In this document: piece by piece, positions 8,210-16,355 of the stretch | How the letters are laid out: each line of letters opens with the position of its first letter | Position numbering within the stretch: position 1 is the first letter of the stretch | NCBI GenBank assembly: GCA_905194315.1 | Contig: CAJJRX010000016.1 | Location: 1 to 43,960 of the forward strand | Origin: an uncultured Sutterella sp. | GTDB taxonomy: Bacteria > Pseudomonadota > Gammaproteobacteria > Burkholderiales > Burkholderiaceae_F | Reading direction: 5' to 3' | Length of the DNA: 43,960 nt | Made by a program: the position numbers and the translations under genes | The notes under the pieces: model-generated | What the model was told of the DNA's origin: nothing | Database searches by the model: none | The model's input: the letters and a program-made list of their open reading frames with translations, nothing else

Positions 8210-9442
8210 TTAGAAGCGGTACTGAGCCTGCAGACCGAAGAGATACGCGTCAAGGCGTTCAAAGCGGCCGATCTTCTTCTGACCATTGCTGTTGTAGAGC
8301 GAGCGTTCATGCACGCCGTGCAGATGGGCAAGACCGATGTCGGTCTGGAAGTTCTTTGTCCAGTGCAGCGAGGAGCCCACGGAGAACCACCAGCGGTCGG
8401 CGTCAGGAATCGTCCCGGTGCGCAGTTCAGGCTGCGAGATCGGGGAGCGTTCATAGCCGAGACCGGCACGGAATGTCCAGAATTCGTTCACGCGCATGTC
8501 ACCGCCGATCGTGAAGAGGTACGTGTCACGCCACTGCGTCTTGAGAGGTTTCTGATTGGTACGCAACAGAGGAACCAGTGCGTCAGATTCAAGTGTCAGA
8601 GCGGAGAAGCTCGACCAGTCGGTCTTACGACCGGTTGCGTAGACACTGTACGTGTCGTTGATGTCCCAGGCGGCGGAAATCATCCAGTAGGAGGGGGCAT
8701 CCATCGTGATCGAGGCATCGTCCGAGAGCATCTTGCCGCCGGTTGCGGGACCGCTCAGCTTGATCGTGCCGTCACCTTCGTGCTTGACCTTGGAGTGGTA
8801 GGAAATACCAAAGCGCAGATTTTCCAGCGGAGACCACATTGCGCCGAGCGTGTAGCCGTAGGCAAGGCTGTCAACCTGAATGTCTGCGTCGGCAACACGG
8901 TAGTTAAAGCCGAGTTTGGCCTTCACATACTGAATGTTGGCACCGATACCGAGGCTCACCTTGTCGGTAAGCTTGTAGGCAAAGCTCGGGCTCAGCTCCA
9001 TGAGCTTGATTTCAGCGCGATAGCCCTTGTCAGCCTGTTCCCAGTTACGGTCATATTCGGTGGCAAGACCGAACGGCACCGTGAAGGACAGACCGAACCA
9101 GGCCTGATCGGTGAGCTGGCGGGTCATAAAGAGATGGGGAACCAGTGCGGGCTTCTTGCGGCCGTTCTGATCGTAGGCGCTGTTCGTGTCACTTTCGTAG
9201 GGAAGGTTCAGGCCGACACCGACGCCGCCCGCCTGGAACTGGGTACCCGTGTGCAGCACCATCGTGGCGGGGTTGTAGAAAGCGCCGGAGATGTCGGTGC
9301 CGTCAACGCCGACGCCGGCGTAGGCACGACCCAGAGCGAGAGCGCTCTGTTCGGTAAGCTGGAAGCCGCCGGCGAAGGCGCCGGTCGCGGCAGAGGTCAG
9401 GGCAACGGCAAGAGCAGCCGTTTTCACTGTCATGTTGTGCAC
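8210..9442 (-). CDS. fadL: FadL/OmpP1-type outer-membrane transporter, copy 1
   Basis: 410 residues. FadL proteins are 14-stranded beta-barrels with an N-terminal hatch that pass long-chain fatty acids and other hydrophobic molecules across the outer membrane. There is a signal peptide ending ATGAFA (about residue 24), then the mature N-terminus GGFQLTEQSALALGRAYAG with the family NPA motif in FYNPATM. Alternating strand patterns follow, and the last residue is Phe (AQYRF), the signal for BAM assembly. The start is taken as GTG at 9442 because AGAGG stands 8 bases before it; the ATG at 9433 would be 17 bases away. It is a tandem paralogue of the next gene, with nearly the same N-terminus. Confidence 0.93.
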   Translation of the reverse strand: MHNMTVKTAALAVALTSAATGAFAGGFQLTEQSALALGRAYAGVGVDGTDISGAFYNPATMVLHTGTQFQAGGVGVGLNLPYESDTNSAYDQNGRKKPALVPHLFMTRQLTDQAWFGLSFTVPFGLATEYDRNWEQADKGYRAEIKLMELSPSFAYKLTDKVSLGIGANIQYVKAKLGFNYRVADADIQVDSLAYGYTLGAMWSPLENLRFGISYHSKVKHEGDGTIKLSGPATGGKMLSDDASITMDAPSYWMISAAWDINDTYSVYATGRKTDWSSFSALTLESDALVPLLRTNQKPLKTQWRDTYLFTIGGDMRVNEFWTFRAGLGYERSPISQPELRTGTIPDADRWWFSVGSSLHWTKNFQTDIGLAHLHGVHERSLYNSNGQKKIGRFERLDAYLFGLQAQYRF

Positions 9443-9592
9443 TTTTTATGCCTCTTGAGGGTAATAGGAAATGCGGTCGCGCGGCAGAACGCCGGGCCGC
9501 CTGAATTTTTAATAACGCGTCAACATAGCACAGCGCCCCGGCAAAATGGTAGTGGATTAAACTGAACGGATGATATGCCGCAGAGAACGCAA

Positions 9593-9636
9593 AAAAGCCA
9601 CGCAACGCCCTGAGAATGCGGGCGTTGGTGGCTTTT
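9593..9636 (-). terminator. Terminator after fadL copy 2
   Basis: AAAAGCCAC-G-CAACGCCC pairs with GGGCGTT-G-GTGGCTTTT. On the minus strand the stem is followed by a run of six T. The plus strand also ends in TTTTC, so it may work both ways. Confidence 0.85.
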
Positions 9637-9656
9637 CTTAAGCGAAACGGATTAGC

Positions 9657-10967
9657 TTAGAAGCGGTACTGAATCTGAGCGCCGAGCAGGTATGCGTCGA
9701 GGCTCTTGAATTCACCGGCGTACTGCTTGCCGGCTTCGTCGAGGTACACGTCACGTTCGCCGAGGCCGCGCAGGTGAGAGCCGCCGATGTCAAACGTCAG
9801 GTTGTCGTTGAACTTGTAGGAGGCACCCACGGAGAGCCAGAGGCGCTTGGCGTCAGGAATGACACCGGTGCGGTATTTGGCATCCTTGATCGGGGAGGTT
9901 TCCATACCGATACCGGCACGGAACGTCCACTTCGGGCTCCAGTGGTAGTCGGCACCGACCGTGAAGAGGTAGGTGTCGCGCCACTTGTTTTCAATGGCGG
10001 TGGCTTCGTTGCCGCCCGTGGTGATGCTCAGACGTTCAAAGCTCGACCAGTCGGTCCAGCGCAGCGTGCTGTACACGCTCCAGGTCTGGTTGATATCCCA
10101 GGCCAGGTTCAGCATGGCCCAGGCCGGAGCGGCCACAACGGCTTCGCCGTCATTCGTGCCGACCAGAGCACCGAGCTTGTCGAGGCTGGCGAGCTTCGGG
10201 TTGCCGGCAAGTGCGCCAGGGTTGCTGAGAAGGGCACCGTACTGGTTCATCATTGCAGTGCCGGCAGCAGTCGGCGTCACCGTCAGATCACCCTTGGCGG
10301 TGTGTTCAATTTCAGAGCGGTAGGAAAGGCCCAGACGGAAGTTTTCCACGGGCGTCCACATCATGCCGATGTTCCAGCCCCAGTCACCGCTGTCAGCATC
10401 AAACGTGCTGTCGGCAAGGCCGAGCTTAGCGGTCTTGAGTTTGGCCTGCACGTACTGGTAGGAGACGCCGGCCGCAACAGAGAACTGTTCGTTGATCTTC
10501 CAGGCAAGGCTCGGGTTGATGTCGATGGCGACAATCTTGGAGTAGTAGCCGCGATCCTTCATGTCCCAGCTGTTCGAATATTCGGTCTGCATGCCGAACG
10601 GCGCCGTGATGGCCAGACCGGCAAAGATCTGGTCATTGACCTGGTGCGTCAGATACATGTGCGGGACGGGAACGGGCTTGGTGCGGCCGTTGTCGGTCGA
10701 ACCAGCGCCTTCATAGTCCAGATTCAGGTCAACAGCCACGACACCGGCCTGGATGTTCGTGCCCGGATGGAGCGTCATCGTAGCCGGGTTGTAGTAAGCG
10801 CCGGAGAGATCCGCGCCGTCAACGCCGACACCGGCGTAGGCACGGCCGAGACCGACAGCAGACTGTTCCGTGAGCTGGAAACCGGCAGCATTGGCCTGGG
10901 AAGCGGCAAAAGCAGCGCCCATCATCAGAACAAGGGCTGCAGGACGAAAAAGCGTTTTTGTGTTCAT
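9657..10967 (-). CDS. fadL: FadL/OmpP1-type outer-membrane transporter, copy 2
   Basis: 436 residues from the ATG at 10967; the upstream extension to 11093 is rejected because the signal peptide starts here (MNTKTLFRPAALVLMMGAAF, cleavage after SQANA). The mature protein begins AGFQLTEQSAVGLGRAYAG, almost identical to copy 1, and contains YYNPATM. It ends in IQYRF, the C-terminal Phe typical of outer-membrane barrels. It is about 25 residues longer than copy 1, mainly in a loop around residues 215-265 rich in Ala and Gly. No clear Shine-Dalgarno sequence is seen. About 100 bases upstream is the palindrome TTAGGGTAAACCCTAA (11069-11084), a candidate operator. Long-chain fatty acids are the likely cargo, given the acyl-CoA synthetases elsewhere in the window, but the substrate is inferred. 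Confidence 0.93.
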   Translation of the reverse strand: MNTKTLFRPAALVLMMGAAFAASQANAAGFQLTEQSAVGLGRAYAGVGVDGADLSGAYYNPATMTLHPGTNIQAGVVAVDLNLDYEGAGSTDNGRTKPVPVPHMYLTHQVNDQIFAGLAITAPFGMQTEYSNSWDMKDRGYYSKIVAIDINPSLAWKINEQFSVAAGVSYQYVQAKLKTAKLGLADSTFDADSGDWGWNIGMMWTPVENFRLGLSYRSEIEHTAKGDLTVTPTAAGTAMMNQYGALLSNPGALAGNPKLASLDKLGALVGTNDGEAVVAAPAWAMLNLAWDINQTWSVYSTLRWTDWSSFERLSITTGGNEATAIENKWRDTYLFTVGADYHWSPKWTFRAGIGMETSPIKDAKYRTGVIPDAKRLWLSVGASYKFNDNLTFDIGGSHLRGLGERDVYLDEAGKQYAGEFKSLDAYLLGAQIQYRF

Positions 10968-11068
10968 TTCAGTACTTTTAAAAAGTGTATTGGGGTTCGT
11001 AAAAGGAGTACGTCGACGATGTGAGGCGTATTCTGAAGGGCAAAAAGGCGCTAAAACGAGGTTAAAAA

Positions 11069-11084
11069 TTAGGGTAAACCCTAA
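11069..11084. promoter_or_regulatory. Palindromic operator candidate TTAGGGT-AA-ACCCTAA
   Basis: Perfect 7-2-7 palindrome located 102 bases upstream of fadL copy 2. Close relatives occur at 32328, 40117 and 39577, and weaker ones at 29553 and 36863. I know no regulator with this exact site. Confidence 0.6.
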
Positions 11085-11302
11085 GTGATGCACGGATTAA
11101 TCTCTCCGCATGAAATGGCGGAAAATCAGTTAATACAGTGATATTTAAGGAAAAACAGTAAAAATACCCTGCCTTGCAGCGGGTTCAACCCGACTGAACG
11201 GATGAGGGGAGGGTAATCCGTTTCTTGTGTTACTAAATATTTCAAAAACCGGTCTCAATCCTGACACTGCAGACTTTGAGGCGCTTTTTCCGTGCCGTGC
11301 TC

Positions 11303-11308
11303 TACAAT
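11303..11308 (+). promoter_or_regulatory. -10 element of ispDF promoter
   Basis: TACAAT in the context CTCTACAATAA, 43 bases before the start codon. Similar CTACAATAA or CTATAATAA boxes occur at 16311, 39685 and 40112. No convincing -35 is seen. Confidence 0.5.
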
Positions 11309-11350
11309 AAAAGCTGTTGGCAAATAGCACCTTTTTCCTGGAGCATCTCC

Positions 11351-12529
11351 ATGCTGGAATCCTCATCCATTGTTGGCCTCATCTGTGCGGCGGGCGTCGG
11401 CTCGCGAATGGGACTCGGCAAGCCCAAGCAGTACATGACGTTTGCCGGTCTGCCGATGCTGGTGCACACGGCCAGAGCGCTCTGTGAAGTGCAGCGTCTC
11501 TCGGATGTGGTCATCGTGGTGAGCCCGACGGATCCCTACATCGATGAGGTGGCACACCTTCTGCCCGCCCGGGTGAGAATCCTTCGCGCCGGCGGCCGGG
11601 AGCGCGCCGAGTCGGTAAGAAACGGCCTGGCGCAGGCGGGCTTTCCGCCGAGCGCCTACGTGCTCGTGCACGATGCGGCCCGCCCCTGCGTGCGTCCCTC
11701 GGAAATCGCTCAGCTCATCGATGCGGTCAGCGCTGATGACAGTGTGGCAGGCGGCATTCTGGCGATGCCGGTCGCCGATACGCTCAAGACGGTTGACGAG
11801 CGGCGCTTTATCACCGGCACGATCGACCGCCGGACGGTCTGGCGTGCCGCGACGCCGCAGATGTTCAGGGTGCGCGACCTCTCCTGGGCGCTCTCGGGCG
11901 ATTTGACCGGGATTACGGATGAGGCCTCGGCTATTGAGCGCAAGGGGTTTGCGACAAAAATCGTCCCCTGCCGCAGCACCAACATCAAGGTCACTGAGCC
12001 AACGGATGCACAGTTTGCAAGATTTATTCTGGGAGAAAAATCGATGGTCGGAATTCGCGTCGGACAGGGTTATGACTCACACCGCCTCGTTGAGGGGCGT
12101 CCTCTGATTCTCGGCGGCGTCGAGATTCCTTTTGAGCTCGGTCTTGACGGTCACTCGGATGCGGATGTTCTCTTGCATGCCATTACCGATGCCGTTCTCG
12201 GCGCTGCGGCGCTCGGCGACATCGGACAGCACTTCCCGCCGAGTGACCCTCAGTGGAAAGGGGCTGACAGCCGGCTGCTGCTCAAAGAGGTGATGAAGCT
12301 CGTTGCCCGGGAGGGCTGGGCTGTGGGCAACTGCGATGCGACCATTGTGGCGGAGCGCCCGAAAATCGGTCCTTTTGCCGCCGCCATCCGTCAGAGTGTC
12401 GCCGAGTGTCTGGGCACCGACGTGAGCGCTGTGAGTGTCAAGGCCAAAACCAACGAGAAGCTCGATGCGGTGGGGGAAGGTCGCGGCATGATGGCTTTTG
12501 CGAGCGTGCTCCTTGTGAGAGCCGACTGA
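11351..12529 (+). CDS. ispDF: Bifunctional IspDF (MEP isoprenoid pathway)
   Basis: 392 residues, a fusion of IspD (about 1-228) and IspF (about 232-392). IspD couples CTP to 2-C-methyl-D-erythritol 4-phosphate; IspF cyclises the phosphorylated product to the 2,4-cyclodiphosphate. IspD motifs: CAAGVGSRMGLGKPKQY, VHDAARPCV, ATPQMF. IspF motifs: GYDSHRL, HSDADVLLHAITDAVLGA, GDIGQHFPPSD and the end block GEGRGM. GGAG lies 8 bases before the ATG at 11351; an upstream in-frame Met at 11276 is discounted. At the junction, Met232 (12044) is preceded by GGGAG with 8-base spacing, so IspF could also be made separately. ogt follows after 6 bases. Confidence 0.95.
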   Translation: MLESSSIVGLICAAGVGSRMGLGKPKQYMTFAGLPMLVHTARALCEVQRLSDVVIVVSPTDPYIDEVAHLLPARVRILRAGGRERAESVRNGLAQAGFPPSAYVLVHDAARPCVRPSEIAQLIDAVSADDSVAGGILAMPVADTLKTVDERRFITGTIDRRTVWRAATPQMFRVRDLSWALSGDLTGITDEASAIERKGFATKIVPCRSTNIKVTEPTDAQFARFILGEKSMVGIRVGQGYDSHRLVEGRPLILGGVEIPFELGLDGHSDADVLLHAITDAVLGAAALGDIGQHFPPSDPQWKGADSRLLLKEVMKLVAREGWAVGNCDATIVAERPKIGPFAAAIRQSVAECLGTDVSAVSVKAKTNEKLDAVGEGRGMMAFASVLLVRAD

Positions 12530-12535
12530 GCGGTT

Positions 12536-13027
12536 ATGGAGGAGAGCTTTTTCTTCCAGACGCCCGTCGGTGTCCTCAGAGCGGTATTTGAGCCCGCGGG
12601 GCTCGCGCGGCTGGAAGTCGCTGATGCCGCCGAGGTGCCCGAAAATCAGTCTGCAGCGCTCTCAGAGGAGGCACGCCGTCTCGCACGCGCGATTGAGGCG
12701 TACTTTACCGCTGGCACGCCTTTTCCCGACATGGCGCTCTCGCCGTCCGGCACGCCATTTCAGCTCTCGGTCTGGGCGGCGCTTCGTGAGATTCCGTTTG
12801 GCGAAACGAGAACCTACGCAGAGATTGCCCGCGCGATCGGCCGTCCCGGTGCCGTTCGTGCAGTGGGGCAGGCCTGCGGCGCCAATCCTCTCCTTCTGAT
12901 CACCCCCTGCCACCGGGTGCTTGCCGCGGGCAACCGCACGGGTGGCTTTTCTGCCGGCCTGTGGCGAAAAAAAGCGCTGCTCGAACACGAACAGCGCTTT
13001 TCATCAGGCCTGATCCTGAGGCCCTGA
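12536..13027 (+). CDS. ogt: Methylated-DNA--protein-cysteine methyltransferase
   Basis: 163 residues. A suicide repair protein that removes alkyl groups from O6-methylguanine. The acceptor Cys125 lies in TPCHRVLAAG; the DNA-binding helix-turn-helix region (SVWAALREIPFGETRTYAEIA) and the Arg-finger block GAVRAVGQACGANP are also present. The length and absence of an Ada regulatory domain fit Ogt. It begins 6 bases after ispDF and is probably co-transcribed with it. Its last 24 bases overlap the end of the sensor kinase on the other strand, and a hairpin terminator lies inside its coding sequence at 12970-13001. Confidence 0.93.
   Translation: MEESFFFQTPVGVLRAVFEPAGLARLEVADAAEVPENQSAALSEEARRLARAIEAYFTAGTPFPDMALSPSGTPFQLSVWAALREIPFGETRTYAEIARAIGRPGAVRAVGQACGANPLLLITPCHRVLAAGNRTGGFSAGLWRKKALLEHEQRFSSGLILRP
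12970..13001 (-). terminator. Terminator of the sensor kinase, inside ogt
   Basis: AAAAGCGCTG and CAGCGCTTTT separated by 12 bases. On the minus strand the stem is followed by TTTTTTTCG just after the kinase stop at 13004, a good intrinsic terminator. It lies wholly inside the ogt reading frame on the plus strand. Confidence 0.8.
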
Positions 13028-14485
13028 GTTGTCAGCCTCTTTGGCGGCGTTTTCCGCAGCGGCCTGCTTTTTGGACTCCTTAAGACGCTTTTTCTCAAGC
13101 TTTTCCGCCTGGCGCTGCGCCTTTTCCTCCTGCGCTTTGAGTTCCCCCGGGGTTGTGATCGGGAAGCGCACAATCACCATCAGACCGTGACTCGTGTACG
13201 TATCGAGCGTCACAGAGCCGCCCGAGCGGCGCACGATTCGGTCCACAATAGCGAGGCCGAGCCCCGTGCCGGTGACGCCCGAGCGGGCACTCTCGCCGCG
13301 CTCAAACGGACGCATCACGCGTTCACGCTCTTCCGCGGGCAGCCCCCGTCCTTCGTCAGCCACCATCAGACGGGCGGTCTTGCCGCCGTCCTCCTTCTCA
13401 AGCAGAATGTGCAGCCTCAGCTGACCGTCCTCACTGCGGCCGTAGCGCTGCGCATTGGTAAAGAGATTCTGAATGGCACGCGAAATCTCCAGCGGATGCG
13501 CCAGCACCATGATGCTGTTGTCCATATGGATATCGAGCTCAATCGTGCTGTCGGCCTGCAGGCGGGCGTTTTCAAGCGCCTCGGCCACCGTGTCGCCGAA
13601 GTTGACAAGCACCTGCTTTTCCTGACTGTGGCGGGCGTAGGCAAGGAACTGGTTCACAATGCCTTCCATCTGTTCGAGGTCGCTGACCATCGCATTGCGC
13701 GAATCCTCCGAGAGGCTGGCAAGCTCAACCTCAAGGCGCAGGCGCGTGATCGGCGTACGAAGGTCGTGACTCACCCCGGCGAGCAGCAGTTCGCGGTCAG
13801 CCTCCATGCGGCGCAGATCCTGCACCATGCGGTTAAAGCTCACATTCACGGCGGAGATTTCCGCCGTGCCGGCGTGCTCGGGCAGCGGCGGGGGATTTTT
13901 CCCCTGACCGATCTGCGTGGCAAATTCCGAGAGCGCCGCGAGCGGCTGAATCACGTGACGCGTGAGCAGTGTCGCGCCAAAGAGGCTTGCCATACACGCG
14001 GCAAAAGCCCACCAGATCCAGGTGGTACCAAAGGGCGGATCAAGCACGTCCGCACTGATCTGCAGCCAGTATGCGTCGCCTTCAATATCGAGTGAGACCC
14101 AGAGACCCGGGGCGTGGTTGACGCTGCTCGCGAGCACCGTATCCTGACCGAGCGAATTTTTGACGAGCTGCACAATGAGGGCATTAAACCCGTCGCCCGA
14201 GAGCGGAACGATCCGGTCAGAGACTTCGCGCGGGGAAATGATCAGCTTTTCCCGGGTGGCGAGCATCTTCAGGAGGTCAATACGGTAGAAGGGGTCTGCG
14301 GAGACGAGCGCATACTTGGTGAGGTTGGCCGTGGAAATAATATGCTGGGCCACCCCCTGGGAGTACGGGAGCTCCGAGAGCACACGGAAACTCTGCAGCC
14401 AGCCGATCGCACTGAACAGAATCAGGCCGCAGAGCAGCAGAAAGGTGCGCCAGAAAAGACTGGGTCGACGGTTACGGTTGAACAT
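13004..14485 (-). CDS. envZ: EnvZ/RisS-like sensor histidine kinase
   Basis: 493 residues. The inner-membrane kinase partner of the response regulator encoded just upstream. Two membrane segments (about 11-30 and 153-173) bracket a periplasmic sensor of about 120 residues. HAMP, the H-box GVSHDLRTPITRL (phospho-acceptor His near 240), an N-box with NLFTNAQRYG and the G-boxes DEGRGLP and GTGLGLAI follow. An unusual tail of about 50 residues rich in Lys, Glu and Ala ends the protein, probably a charged helix. Burkholderiales homologues are often called RisS; the signal sensed cannot be read from sequence. It is separated from the regulator gene by 147 bases containing a strong hairpin. Confidence 0.92.
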   Translation of the reverse strand: MFNRNRRPSLFWRTFLLLCGLILFSAIGWLQSFRVLSELPYSQGVAQHIISTANLTKYALVSADPFYRIDLLKMLATREKLIISPREVSDRIVPLSGDGFNALIVQLVKNSLGQDTVLASSVNHAPGLWVSLDIEGDAYWLQISADVLDPPFGTTWIWWAFAACMASLFGATLLTRHVIQPLAALSEFATQIGQGKNPPPLPEHAGTAEISAVNVSFNRMVQDLRRMEADRELLLAGVSHDLRTPITRLRLEVELASLSEDSRNAMVSDLEQMEGIVNQFLAYARHSQEKQVLVNFGDTVAEALENARLQADSTIELDIHMDNSIMVLAHPLEISRAIQNLFTNAQRYGRSEDGQLRLHILLEKEDGGKTARLMVADEGRGLPAEERERVMRPFERGESARSGVTGTGLGLAIVDRIVRRSGGSVTLDTYTSHGLMVIVRFPITTPGELKAQEEKAQRQAEKLEKKRLKESKKQAAAENAAKEADNSGPQDQA

Positions 14486-14573
14486 TGTGAGGAAAACGTC
14501 CCGTGAAGATAGTGAGTTTCACCATAGTGTAGCAATTCTGAAGAACGGGCGGCGGGCGCTCCGGCCGGTACAG

Positions 14574-14605
14574 GAACGCCTCCGGCCGTTGAGCCGGAGG
14601 CGTTC
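14574..14605. repeat. Strong hairpin between ompR-like and envZ-like genes
   Basis: Perfect 13-bp inverted repeat (GAACGCCTCCGGC and its complement) with a 6-base loop, in the 147-base gap of the two-component operon. No T-run follows on the minus strand, so it may attenuate or stabilise rather than terminate. Confidence 0.7.
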
Positions 14606-14632
14606 TCAGAGCTGTTGACCTGAAGCGCCTTA

Positions 14633-15412
14633 TCAGGCTTCAGCAGGCTCGGTTTCCTTTTCCGCAGTCTTCTTTTCAGCGTTTTCGTCATTCGAGCTGT
14701 TGTCATCCGGGATGAACACATACCCGAGACCCCAGACCGTCTGCAGATAGCGCGGCTTGGAGGGATCAACCTCGATGAGCTTACGCAGACGGGAGACCTG
14801 CACGTCAAGCGAGCGGTCAAACGCTTCGTATTCGCGGCCGCGGGCCATTTCCATCAGCTTGTCGCGGGAGAGCGGCTGACGCGGATGGCGGGCAAAAGCC
14901 TTGAGAACGGCAAACTCACCGGTGGTGAGCTGCACGGGTTCACCGTTACGCTTGAGAACACGCGTACCAAGGTCGAGCTCGAATTCGCCAAAGCGCACCA
15001 CTTCGTTTTCCATCGAGGGGGCGCCGGGGGCGTCAGGCGCCGGACGGCGTCGCAGCACGGCGTGAATACGGGCGAGCAGTTCACGCGGGTTGAAGGGCTT
15101 GGCGATGTAGTCGTCAGCACCCATTTCCAGACCCACAATGCGGTCAACCTCCTCACCGCGGGCGGTGAGCATAATGACCGGCGTCTGGTCATTGGCGGCG
15201 CGGATGCGGCGCAGAATCTGAAGGCCGTCCTCACCGGGCATCATCAGGTCGAGAATCAGAGCATCAAAGTGTTCGCGAACCCAAAGCCGGTTCATGGCGG
15301 CTCCGTTTTCGCTCACAAAAACCTGGAAACCGTTTTCACCAAGATAGCGGCGCAGCAGGTCACGCAAGCGGGGATCGTCGTCGACGACCAGGACTTTAGG
15401 ATTACGTTCCAT
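14633..15412 (-). CDS. ompR: OmpR-family response regulator
   Basis: 259 residues from the ATG at 15412, chosen because AAGGAG stands about 9 bases upstream; a longer start at 15454 lacks support. The receiver domain (about 1-120) has the acidic pocket DDD at 11-13, phospho-acceptor Asp55 in LDLMMPG, Thr in MLTARG and Lys in AKPFNP. The C-terminal winged helix (about 140-240) has SRDKLMEMARGREYEAFDRSLDVQVSRLR-type recognition features and ends TVWGLGYVFIPDD, typical of OmpR. An acidic tail of about 25 residues follows. Gene order regulator then kinase matches ompR-envZ and risA-risS. Target genes may include the porin at 22224, but no direct evidence is present. Confidence 0.94.
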   Translation of the reverse strand: MERNPKVLVVDDDPRLRDLLRRYLGENGFQVFVSENGAAMNRLWVREHFDALILDLMMPGEDGLQILRRIRAANDQTPVIMLTARGEEVDRIVGLEMGADDYIAKPFNPRELLARIHAVLRRRPAPDAPGAPSMENEVVRFGEFELDLGTRVLKRNGEPVQLTTGEFAVLKAFARHPRQPLSRDKLMEMARGREYEAFDRSLDVQVSRLRKLIEVDPSKPRYLQTVWGLGYVFIPDDNSSNDENAEKKTAEKETEPAEA

Positions 15413-15761
15413 GATGTTGTCTCCTTTTGTGTATGTTGCATAGAAGCACTTCAATTTGTCTTGGCTCTATTCTGTACTGTTACAAATGAAATTACTAGCA
15501 AAACCATACAAAGTTACAATTAATCTGCTCTGTTACATTTTAGTCAAATAGGCGTTAAACATTGATTTTATTGGAGAAGCTAAACTTTCAACCGGCTAAA
15601 TTACATCCCGTATTTGCGTTATATCTGCAAAGAACCGGGGATACCGTGTTTACGTCAGTGTCATTTCCTGTGAAGCACTTTTTTACGCATCCACACATGA
15701 CAGCCGGCGCAAAACTGATATAGTCAAACCAACGATAAATTGTCTTTTTTTTCACAGAGTT
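15413..15761. promoter_or_regulatory. Divergent control region with three GTTACA repeats
   Basis: AT-rich 349-base gap. GTTACAA at 15479 and 15513 and GTTACAT at 15532 are direct repeats spaced 34 and 19 bases. GTTACA-type half-sites resemble those bound by OmpR-family regulators, so autoregulation of the ompR-like gene is plausible. No gene seen. Confidence 0.4.
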
Positions 15762-16214
15762 ATGAGAATCAGCATCCTATGTTTAGTCTGTTGCGTCGGG
15801 TGCGCAAACCTCGCAAATGCGCAGGAGATGGGCGTTTTCGACCGTCTTGGCGCTGCTGAGGCCGCTGTGCAACCGCCCGGTGTTCGTCTCTGGAGTGAGA
15901 TGGATGCTCGAGATCGGGCAGAGCTCTGGCCCTATCTTGACCAGGTGACTCGCTCTGTGCACTGGCGCGACATGACGAAGAAAGAACGCGAAGCCATGCG
16001 CTCGCATCTGTCGGCAGCGGAGAATGAAAAAATCCGCCACCGCTACTGTTTAACCGAAGACAGTGCCTCACATGCACGCACGCCGCGCACGGGACTCTCA
16101 AAGTTCCGTGACAAGGACCGCACACTGATGCGTCAGCAGATCCGTGAAGTGCATATCGAGCTCGGCTCGGGTCACGCGCACCGCCTGCGCCCGCCCTCCG
16201 CTCCTCAGCACTGA
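15762..16214 (+). CDS. Secreted DUF3106-like protein of unknown function
   Basis: 150 residues with an N-terminal signal sequence (cleavage likely after NLANA, about residue 20). The mature part has repeated short blocks of the type L-W-x-x-M/L followed by T/S-x-x-E/D-R-x-x-M-R, as in the betaproteobacterial DUF3106 family of periplasmic proteins: LWSEMDARDRAELWPYL and MTKKEREAMRSHL. A single Cys remains in the mature chain. No Shine-Dalgarno sequence is obvious. It has its own terminator and no operon partner. The family assignment is by pattern only. Confidence 0.65.
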   Translation: MRISILCLVCCVGCANLANAQEMGVFDRLGAAEAAVQPPGVRLWSEMDARDRAELWPYLDQVTRSVHWRDMTKKEREAMRSHLSAAENEKIRHRYCLTEDSASHARTPRTGLSKFRDKDRTLMRQQIREVHIELGSGHAHRLRPPSAPQH

Positions 16215-16240
16215 CGCTTTACATACAACCCATCTCTCAG

Positions 16241-16270
16241 AACGACCGGCATTGCGACCGGTCGTTTTTT
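16241..16270 (+). terminator. Terminator after DUF3106-like gene
   Basis: AACGACCGG pairs with CCGGTCGTT over an 8-base loop, followed by TTTTTTC. Confidence 0.88.
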
Positions 16271-16310
16271 CTTGTGTGCTCTCCGGCGCTCAGGCACACT
16301 GCCGCAGCTC

Positions 16311-16316
16311 TATAAT
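16311..16316 (+). promoter_or_regulatory. -10 element before tsaB
   Basis: Consensus TATAAT in CTCTATAATAAGAGG, 40 bases upstream of tsaB and downstream of the preceding terminator. It likely drives the six-gene run to 21971. Confidence 0.6.
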
Positions 16317-16355
16317 AAGAGGTCTTTTTTATCTGTTACGTTGTCAGCGCATTCA

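Larger units (their letters stand above)
10968..11350. other. Divergent promoter region between fadL copy 2 and ispDF
   Basis: A 383-base AT-richer stretch without a gene. It holds the palindrome at 11069-11084, a small CGGGT-TCA-ACCCG hairpin near 11178-11190, a partial copy of the palindrome core (AGGGTAATCC near 11211) and a -10 element for ispDF at 11303. Confidence 0.6.

Noticed and set aside
7898..9565. 555-codon plus-strand frame opposite mmuM and fadL copy 1
   Set aside because: Spans two real genes on the other strand and their terminator; no family resemblance.
9774..11024. 416-codon plus-strand frame opposite fadL copy 2
   Set aside because: Shadow of a clear outer-membrane protein gene with signal peptide and C-terminal Phe.
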